This document shows positions 44,227 to 48,788 of a DNA stretch of 48,788 nt, in pieces (the stretch's first letter is position 1; every line of letters starts with the position of its first letter). The notes beneath the pieces were generated by a model, which saw nothing but the letters and a program-made list of their open reading frames with translations, was not told the origin of the DNA and ran no database searches. The position numbers were made by a program, and so were the translations under genes. The DNA is taken from assembly GCA_021647985.1 (NCBI GenBank), contig JAKITQ010000022.1, positions 1 to 48,788 on the forward strand, in the 5' to 3' direction. This DNA is from Flavobacteriaceae bacterium. Its GTDB lineage: Bacteria > Bacteroidota > Bacteroidia > Flavobacteriales > Flavobacteriaceae.

Positions 44227-44967
44227 TTATATACTTGCTTTCATGTATTCTCTATTCATTCTAGCTATATTGTCTAATGAAATTCCTTTTGGGCATTCAA
44301 TTTCACAAGCGCCGGTATTGGTACAATTACCAAAACCTTCATCATCCATTTGTTTTACCATATTTAAAACTCTGTCAGCTGCTTCCACCTGTCCTTGAGG
44401 TAATAAGGCAAATTGAGAAACTTTTGCTGCAACAAATAACATGGCAGAAGAATTTTTACAACTAGCTACACAAGCACCACAGCCAATACACGCTGCCGCA
44501 TCCATAGACATATCTGCATTGTGTTTTGAAATTGGAATAGCGTTGGCATCTTGGGTATTTCCAGAAGTATTTATGGATATATAACCCCCTGCTTGTTGAA
44601 TTCTTTCGAAGGCCATTCTATCAACCACCAAATCTTTAATTACCGGAAAGGCTTTTGCTCTAAAAGGCTCAATGTAAATGGTATCTCCATCTTTAAAAGT
44701 ACGCATATGTAACTGACAAGTTGTTATTTCTCTATCAGGGCCATGCGCTTCTCCGTTGATATACAAAGAACACATCCCACAAATTCCCTCACGGCAATCA
44801 TGATCAAATGCAATGGGTTCATCTCCTTTATTTACCAATTCTTCGTTTAAAACATCCATCATTTCTAAAAATGACATATGCTCTGAGATATCAGTTACTT
44901 TATAATCAACTAATTTCCCTTTATCTTGGGCGTTTTTTTGTCGCCAAATTTTTAACGTTAGATTCAT
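44227..44967 (-). CDS. sdhB: Succinate dehydrogenase iron-sulfur subunit
   Basis: SdhB carries electrons from the flavoprotein to the quinone site through three Fe-S clusters. The [2Fe-2S] site is [23 protein letters not shown] in part (Cys residues in CREGICGMC), plus the later Cys in TCQLHMR. The C-terminal ferredoxin-like part has [16 protein letters not shown] and [16 protein letters not shown] for the [4Fe-4S] and [3Fe-4S] clusters. At 246 aa it fits the B-type enzyme of Bacteroidota. It is the last gene of sdhC-A-B and is separated from sdhA by a 71-bp spacer with a hairpin. Confidence 0.96.
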   Translation of the reverse strand: MNLTLKIWRQKNAQDKGKLVDYKVTDISEHMSFLEMMDVLNEELVNKGDEPIAFDHDCREGICGMCSLYINGEAHGPDREITTCQLHMRTFKDGDTIYIEPFRAKAFPVIKDLVVDRMAFERIQQAGGYISINTSGNTQDANAIPISKHNADMSMDAAACIGCGACVASCKNSSAMLFVAAKVSQFALLPQGQVEAADRVLNMVKQMDDEGFGNCTNTGACEIECPKGISLDNIARMNREYMKASI

Positions 44968-44980
44968 TTATTTTAGTTTT

Positions 44981-45025
44981 TGGTTCTTGGTTCTTGGTTG
45001 TTGGTCTTTTCAAAAAACCAACAAC
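44981..45025 (-). repeat. Hairpin and TTGGTTC short repeats between sdhA and sdhB
   Basis: GTTGTTGGT (44997-45005) pairs with ACCAACAAC (45017-45025) around an 11-nt loop. To its left are copies of a TTGGTTC-like heptamer (44980-44996). It is inside the operon, so it is more likely an RNA-processing or stability element or a mobile palindromic repeat than a terminator. Confidence 0.6.
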
Positions 45026-45038
45026 TATTAACCATCAA

Positions 45039-47051
45039 CTATTTATAACTTCTCTGTTTTAACTCAATATCTTTAAATTCCAGCTCTTCTTTATGTAAAA
45101 CAGCATCGGCTGGTTCTCCTTTGTATTCCCAGGCTGATACATATGCATAATCTTTGTCATTACGCTTTGCTTCTCCCTTTTGTAAACCGTCCGTTTCAAC
45201 AGATTCTTCACGAAAGTGACCTCCACAAGATTCATTTCTATCCAAGGCATCTTTAGCAAAAAGTTCTCCTAATTCTAAGAAATCTGCTACTCTACCTGCT
45301 TTTTCTAATTCAAGGTTCATTTCATTGGCATCGCCAGGTACTTTTACCTCTTTCCAAAACTCTTCACGAATCGCTTTAATTTCAGCCATTGCTTCTTTTA
45401 AACCTTTTTCGTTTCGGGCCATACCTACTTTTTCCCACATTACTTTTCCAAGTTTTTTATGGAAATAGTCTACAGATTTTGAACCTTTATTTTTGATAAA
45501 GAAATCTATTCTGCCTTTTACTTCTTTTTCTACAGCGTCAAACTCAGGTGTATCTGTTGGTATTTTTCCTGTACGGATCTCTTTTGATAAATAATCTCCA
45601 ATTGTATAAGGCAATACGAAATAACCATCTGCTAATCCTTGCATTAAAGCTGAGGCACCTAAGCGGTTGGCACCATGATCAGAGAAATTTGCTTCCCCAA
45701 TACAATACAAGCCTTCAACGGTGGTCATTAAATTATAATCTACCCAAACACCTCCCATGGTATAATGTGTTGCCGGGTAAATCATCATAGGGGTTACATA
45801 TGGATTTTCATCAACAATTTTTTCATACATCTGAAAAAGATTACCATATTTTTCTTTAATAAGCTTTGTTCCTAAGTCTATGATTTTTGCTTTACTAGGA
45901 TTTTCAATACTGTGTATTTTTGCTTGCTCTTTACCGTAACGTTCAATTGCTGCAGCAAAATCTAAATAAACAGCTTCACCGGTTGCATTGACACCAAAAC
46001 CGGCATCACAACGTTCTTTTGCAGCACGTGAAGCAACGTCACGAGGTACCAAGTTACCAAATGCAGGGTATCTTCTTTCTAAATAGTAATCTCTATCAGA
46101 TTCGGCAATATCATTTGGTTTTAATTTTCCTTGTTGCACTGCTTTTGCATCTTCAATTTTCGCAGGCACCCAAATACGACCATCATTTCGTAATGACTCT
46201 GACATCAATGTTAATTTTGATTGGTAATCACCACTTCTTGGAATACAAGTTGGGTGAATTTGCGTATAACATGGATTTGCAAAATAAGCTCCTTTTTTAT
46301 GTATTTTCCAAGCTGCAGTTGCATTAGACCCCATAGCATTGGTTGATAAAAAATAAACATTTCCGTAACCACCGGTAGCAATTACTACTGCATGCGCAGA
46401 ATGACGTTCTAATTCACCTGTAATTAAATTACGTGCGATAATACCTCTTGCCTTACCATCAACTTTTACAACATCTAACATTTCATGGCGATTGTACATA
46501 TCAATTTTGCCACGAGCAATTTGACGATTCATTGCAGAATAAGCTCCTAAAAGTAGTTGTTGGCCTGTTTGGCCTTTGGCATAAAAAGTTCTAGAGACTA
46601 ATACACCTCCAAAAGAACGGTTATCTAAAAGTCCGCCATAATCACGAGCAAAAGGAACTCCTTGGGCTACACATTGATCTATTATATTAGAAGAAACTTC
46701 TGCCAATCTGTATACATTGGCTTCACGAGATCGGTAATCACCACCTTTTACCGTATCATAAAATAATCGGTAATTTGAGTCTCCATCACCCATATAATTC
46801 TTTGCGGCATTAATTCCGCCTTGAGCGGCAATAGAATGCGCTCGGCGTGGAGAATCTTGATAAGCAAATGCTTTTACATTGTAACCTAGCTCAGCCAAAG
46901 TTGCTGCTGCCGAACCACCAGCCAAGCCTGTACCGACAACGATAATATCAATATTACGTTTGTTTGCTGGGTTTACCAAGTCTATTTTATCTTTATAATT
47001 AGTCCATTTATCTTTAATTGGACCTTTTGGTGCTTTTGAATTTAATGTCAT
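45039..47051 (-). CDS. sdhA: Succinate dehydrogenase/fumarate reductase flavoprotein subunit
   Basis: SdhA oxidises succinate to fumarate with covalently bound FAD. The FAD-binding start is [20 protein letters not shown]. The flavinylated His is in [16 protein letters not shown]. Catalytic segments are [32 protein letters not shown] and [21 protein letters not shown]. Length (670 aa) is typical of the Bacteroidota B-type enzyme, longer than the E. coli subunit. It follows sdhC by 12 bp. Confidence 0.97.
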   Translation of the reverse strand: MTLNSKAPKGPIKDKWTNYKDKIDLVNPANKRNIDIIVVGTGLAGGSAAATLAELGYNVKAFAYQDSPRRAHSIAAQGGINAAKNYMGDGDSNYRLFYDTVKGGDYRSREANVYRLAEVSSNIIDQCVAQGVPFARDYGGLLDNRSFGGVLVSRTFYAKGQTGQQLLLGAYSAMNRQIARGKIDMYNRHEMLDVVKVDGKARGIIARNLITGELERHSAHAVVIATGGYGNVYFLSTNAMGSNATAAWKIHKKGAYFANPCYTQIHPTCIPRSGDYQSKLTLMSESLRNDGRIWVPAKIEDAKAVQQGKLKPNDIAESDRDYYLERRYPAFGNLVPRDVASRAAKERCDAGFGVNATGEAVYLDFAAAIERYGKEQAKIHSIENPSKAKIIDLGTKLIKEKYGNLFQMYEKIVDENPYVTPMMIYPATHYTMGGVWVDYNLMTTVEGLYCIGEANFSDHGANRLGASALMQGLADGYFVLPYTIGDYLSKEIRTGKIPTDTPEFDAVEKEVKGRIDFFIKNKGSKSVDYFHKKLGKVMWEKVGMARNEKGLKEAMAEIKAIREEFWKEVKVPGDANEMNLELEKAGRVADFLELGELFAKDALDRNESCGGHFREESVETDGLQKGEAKRNDKDYAYVSAWEYKGEPADAVLHKEELEFKDIELKQRSYK

Positions 47052-47063
47052 AATTAATTGATA

Positions 47064-47696
47064 TTAAGCAAAATAAAAGAATATTGCGATAACTGAAAAA
47101 CCAATAGCAATTAAATAGCTAAAAGCAATTCCTACATTTTTAACCCCATTTAAATATTTGGGTGCTCTTGCTCCAACACTTGTAAATGCTGATTGAAATC
47201 CGTGACTTAAATGTATACCTAACAATATAAAAGCAGATACATAAATTAATACATAAATTGGATTCTTAAAGAGATCTGTTACAAGTAAATAATCATCATT
47301 AACCTCGCCAAATTTAATTTCAATAAAGAAATCTTTTATGTGTAAAACTAAAAATAATAAAACTAAGATACCTGTTACGATCATATTTCTAGAAGCCCAA
47401 TTTGAATTTGCCGCAGCATTATTTTTAGCGTATTTAACAGGGCGTGATGCTCTGTTTTTTAATTCTAATTTTATTCCCATAACTATATGAAAAATAAAAC
47501 CAAAAGCTAATACATATTGCATAACTTGAATTAAAGGGTTGGTTGCCATAAAATGTGATGCCACATTAAAAGTTTCGGCACCTACAAATAAGGTTAAATT
47601 GATTCCTAAATGTACTAGTAAAAAAGTTATTAAGAAAAATCCACTTAGTGACATTGTGATTTTCTTACCTAAGGATGAAGATGTTAATCCACTCAT
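47064..47696 (-). CDS. sdhC: Succinate dehydrogenase cytochrome b subunit (B-type, diheme)
   Basis: This single membrane anchor replaces SdhC and SdhD in B-type enzymes. Five transmembrane helices are visible. Candidate heme and quinone-site histidines are His29 (LLVHLGI), His48 (ASHFMAT), His70 (IFHIVMG) and those in LHIKDFF and IHLSHGFQ. Length (210 aa) fits. It is the first gene of the operon, with a -7 box just upstream, and uses the menaquinone made through UbiE/MenG. Confidence 0.95.
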   Translation of the reverse strand: MSGLTSSSLGKKITMSLSGFFLITFLLVHLGINLTLFVGAETFNVASHFMATNPLIQVMQYVLAFGFIFHIVMGIKLELKNRASRPVKYAKNNAAANSNWASRNMIVTGILVLLFLVLHIKDFFIEIKFGEVNDDYLLVTDLFKNPIYVLIYVSAFILLGIHLSHGFQSAFTSVGARAPKYLNGVKNVGIAFSYLIAIGFSVIAIFFYFA

Positions 47697-47723
47697 TTGT
47701 TGATTGGTTTAATTTAAACACTA

Positions 47724-47731
47724 CAAATATA
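47724..47731 (-). promoter_or_regulatory. Candidate -7 box of the sdhCAB operon
   Basis: TATATTTG on the minus strand (47731-47724) matches TAnnTTTG, 27 nt before the sdhC start. No TTG is seen at 17-23 nt. Next to it is GTTTAA-T-TTAAAC (47707-47719), a palindrome that could be an operator. Confidence 0.4.
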
Positions 47732-47837
47732 CCATTCCATTTATTTTAATTTGTGATTTTTATCATTTTTTTAAAACCAAATAAATAATTTAGTTGGAAC
47801 ATTCATATATTTACAGATATTAAAATTTAAGAAATAA

Positions 47838-48407
47838 ATGTCAACTGCTAAAAAGCATACTTTAAATCCGAACAAATGGGTGGTTCTATATGCTGATTAC
47901 CTCTATAATTATGCTGTAACAAGAATTGACAATCAAGAGTTAGCCAAAGACTTAGTACAAGAAACTTTTTTTTCGGGAATAAAAGGGAAAGATAATTTTA
48001 GAGGTCAGGCTGCTGAAAGAACCTGGTTGATCTCTATATTAAAAAGAAAAATTATTGATCATTACAGAAAAATTAACTCTATAAAGGGACAAAAAGAAAT
48101 TAGAGTAAGTTTTTATCCAGATGGGGAAAGAAAAGGAAGTTGGATAGAAGAATGTGTACCTCAAACATGGGGTAATGAGGCAGAGTTAAGTATTGAGAAT
48201 AGTGAATTAAAAAGTGTTCTGAATAGCTGTATAGATCATTTACCCGAAAAATACCGCATGGTTTTTTTATTAAAAACTGTACAAAATTATGAAACTGAAG
48301 AAATATGTAATGAGTTGGATATTAGTTCGTCAAATTTGTGGGTTATCATACACAGAGCGAGAGTCCAATTAAGAAAATGTTTAGAAGAAAATTGGTTTAA
48401 AAATTAA
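47838..48407 (+). CDS. ECF-type RNA polymerase sigma factor (189 aa)
   Basis: Region 2 is visible as LYNYAVTRIDNQELAKDLVQ, ETFFSGIKGKDNFRGQAAER and TWLISILKRKIIDHYRK. Region 4 is LPEKYRMVFLLKTVQNYETE, then EICNELDISSSNLWVIIHRARVQLRKCL with the HTH. Between them a long linker (about residues 85-125, with DGERKGSWIEECVPQTWGN) is present. Such a linker occurs in the Bacteroidota group I recall as TIGR02943; that assignment is tentative. The small zinc-type gene starts on the very next base, so the two are translationally coupled and form a sigma/anti-sigma pair. Confidence 0.92.
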   Translation: MSTAKKHTLNPNKWVVLYADYLYNYAVTRIDNQELAKDLVQETFFSGIKGKDNFRGQAAERTWLISILKRKIIDHYRKINSIKGQKEIRVSFYPDGERKGSWIEECVPQTWGNEAELSIENSELKSVLNSCIDHLPEKYRMVFLLKTVQNYETEEICNELDISSSNLWVIIHRARVQLRKCLEENWFKN

Positions 48408-48677
48408 ATGAATATGCGTAAAAAATTAATGATTAGTTGTGATGAAGCCACTGCTATTTGTGATAAAAACCAGTATGGAGAAGCCTCAAAGTGGGATAAA
48501 TTAAGGTTAAGTTTTCATTTACTTTTATGCAAACATTGTAAATCTTATTCTAACCAAAATAATTTTATCACAAAACTATTGGGCAATTATTTAAAGCCAT
48601 GTGACAGTTCAAAACACTTAACTATTGATGAGAAAAATGAGTTAAATGAGAAAGTAAAAGACAATACTTCGTTATAA
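48408..48677 (+). CDS. Small ZAS-type zinc protein, probable soluble anti-sigma factor (89 aa)
   Basis: The ATG directly follows the sigma-factor stop. His37-x3-Cys41-x2-Cys44 (FHLLLCKHCKSY) matches the zinc-binding anti-sigma HX3CX2C motif. Cys11 and Cys18 (SCDEATAICDK) could supply the fourth ligand. There is no transmembrane segment, so this would be a cytoplasmic, redox- or metal-responsive anti-sigma and not a membrane receptor. Relatives are sometimes labelled glycine dehydrogenase in databases, which the sequence does not support. Confidence 0.75.
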   Translation: MNMRKKLMISCDEATAICDKNQYGEASKWDKLRLSFHLLLCKHCKSYSNQNNFITKLLGNYLKPCDSSKHLTIDEKNELNEKVKDNTSL

Positions 48678-48679
48678 AC

Positions 48680-48787
48680 TTAGGCTGCAATAGTTCCATA
48701 GTATAATAGTTCTTGGGCTTTACGTTTATTTTTAGCAGAGTGTGGGTTAATACCGAACTTGCTAAAAAATCGATTCAATTGTAACAT
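48680..48787 (-). CDS. Short unknown protein or C-terminal fragment at the window edge
   Basis: A minus-strand frame from an ATG at 48787-48785 runs to a TAA at 48682-48680 (35 residues, MLQLNRFFSKFGINPHSAKN... ending ELLYYGTIAA). Its stop is 2 bp from the convergent anti-sigma gene. The ATG is 1 bp from the window end, so the peptide may be complete or the C-terminus of a longer protein. The Lys/Arg-rich helix looks coding, but I recognise no family. Confidence 0.4.
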   Translation of the reverse strand: MLQLNRFFSKFGINPHSAKNKRKAQELLYYGTIAA

Positions 48788-48788
48788 A

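Noticed and set aside
44981..45025. Rho-independent terminator between sdhA and sdhB
   Set aside because: On the minus (operon) strand the stem is not followed by a T run, and sdhB must still be transcribed.

Overview
This window is AT-rich chromosomal DNA from a member of the Bacteroidota, almost certainly family Flavobacteriaceae. The evidence is: TonB-dependent receptors with CarboxypepD_reg-like N-termini and the DUF5689 lipoprotein family, the type IX secretion protein PorT beside ubiE, a three-gene B-type succinate dehydrogenase (sdhC-A-B), a sufE/DUF59/DUF2480/DUF3078 gene order, few Shine-Dalgarno sequences, and several promoters of the Bacteroidota type (TTG, about 17-23 nt, TAnnTTTG). 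The genus cannot be resolved from the sequence alone. No tRNA, rRNA, CRISPR array, insertion sequence or prophage was seen.

Layout. (1) 1-1011: a partial gene cut by the window edge, a 74-residue secreted peptide and a small beta-barrel protein, all minus strand. (2) 1105-7550: two paralogous endonuclease/exonuclease/phosphatase (EEP) enzymes flank a TonB-dependent receptor and a DUF5689/choice-of-anchor-J lipoprotein. This looks like a surface system for cutting and importing a phosphodiester-containing polymer, plausibly extracellular DNA. A 14-bp inverted repeat and repeated GTTAAC cores lie in the divergent control region. (3) 7628-13041: hflX, a CNNM/CBS transporter-like protein, then DUF3078, a 70-residue orphan, DUF2480, a DUF59 Fe-S assembly factor and sufE. 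A cluster of three different hairpins sits between the orphan and DUF2480. (4) 13084-16869: a PfkB-family kinase, a long-form PurF, a lipoprotein and a small outer-membrane protein. (5) 16870-17497: a gene-poor stretch with a sigma-54-like promoter and a strong plus-strand terminator, which suggests an unannotated RNA. (6) 17498-23636: rlmN, queA, ubiE, porT, lpxB, a small membrane protein and surE. (7) 23866-33554: a tail-specific protease, tilS, dsbD-like, DUF3108, an M23 peptidase and pgi. (8) 33795-39138: an Oar-like TonB-dependent receptor, a four-helix membrane protein, plsC and an omega-amidase. (9) 39215-42636: a serine hydrolase, then an Eco47II-like restriction-modification pair whose methyltransferase carries its own MerR-like HTH. 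These lie between the omega-amidase and a methionine aminotransferase, two enzymes that work in sequence. (10) 42906-48677: the methionine aminotransferase, sdhCAB, and an ECF sigma factor followed directly by a small ZAS-type zinc protein. A short minus-strand gene reaches the right edge.

The most interesting items are the EEP/TonB/DUF5689 locus, the sigma-54-like orphan transcription unit at about 17.1-17.45 kb, the HTH-methyltransferase restriction module with its overlapping tails, and the sigma/ZAS pair.
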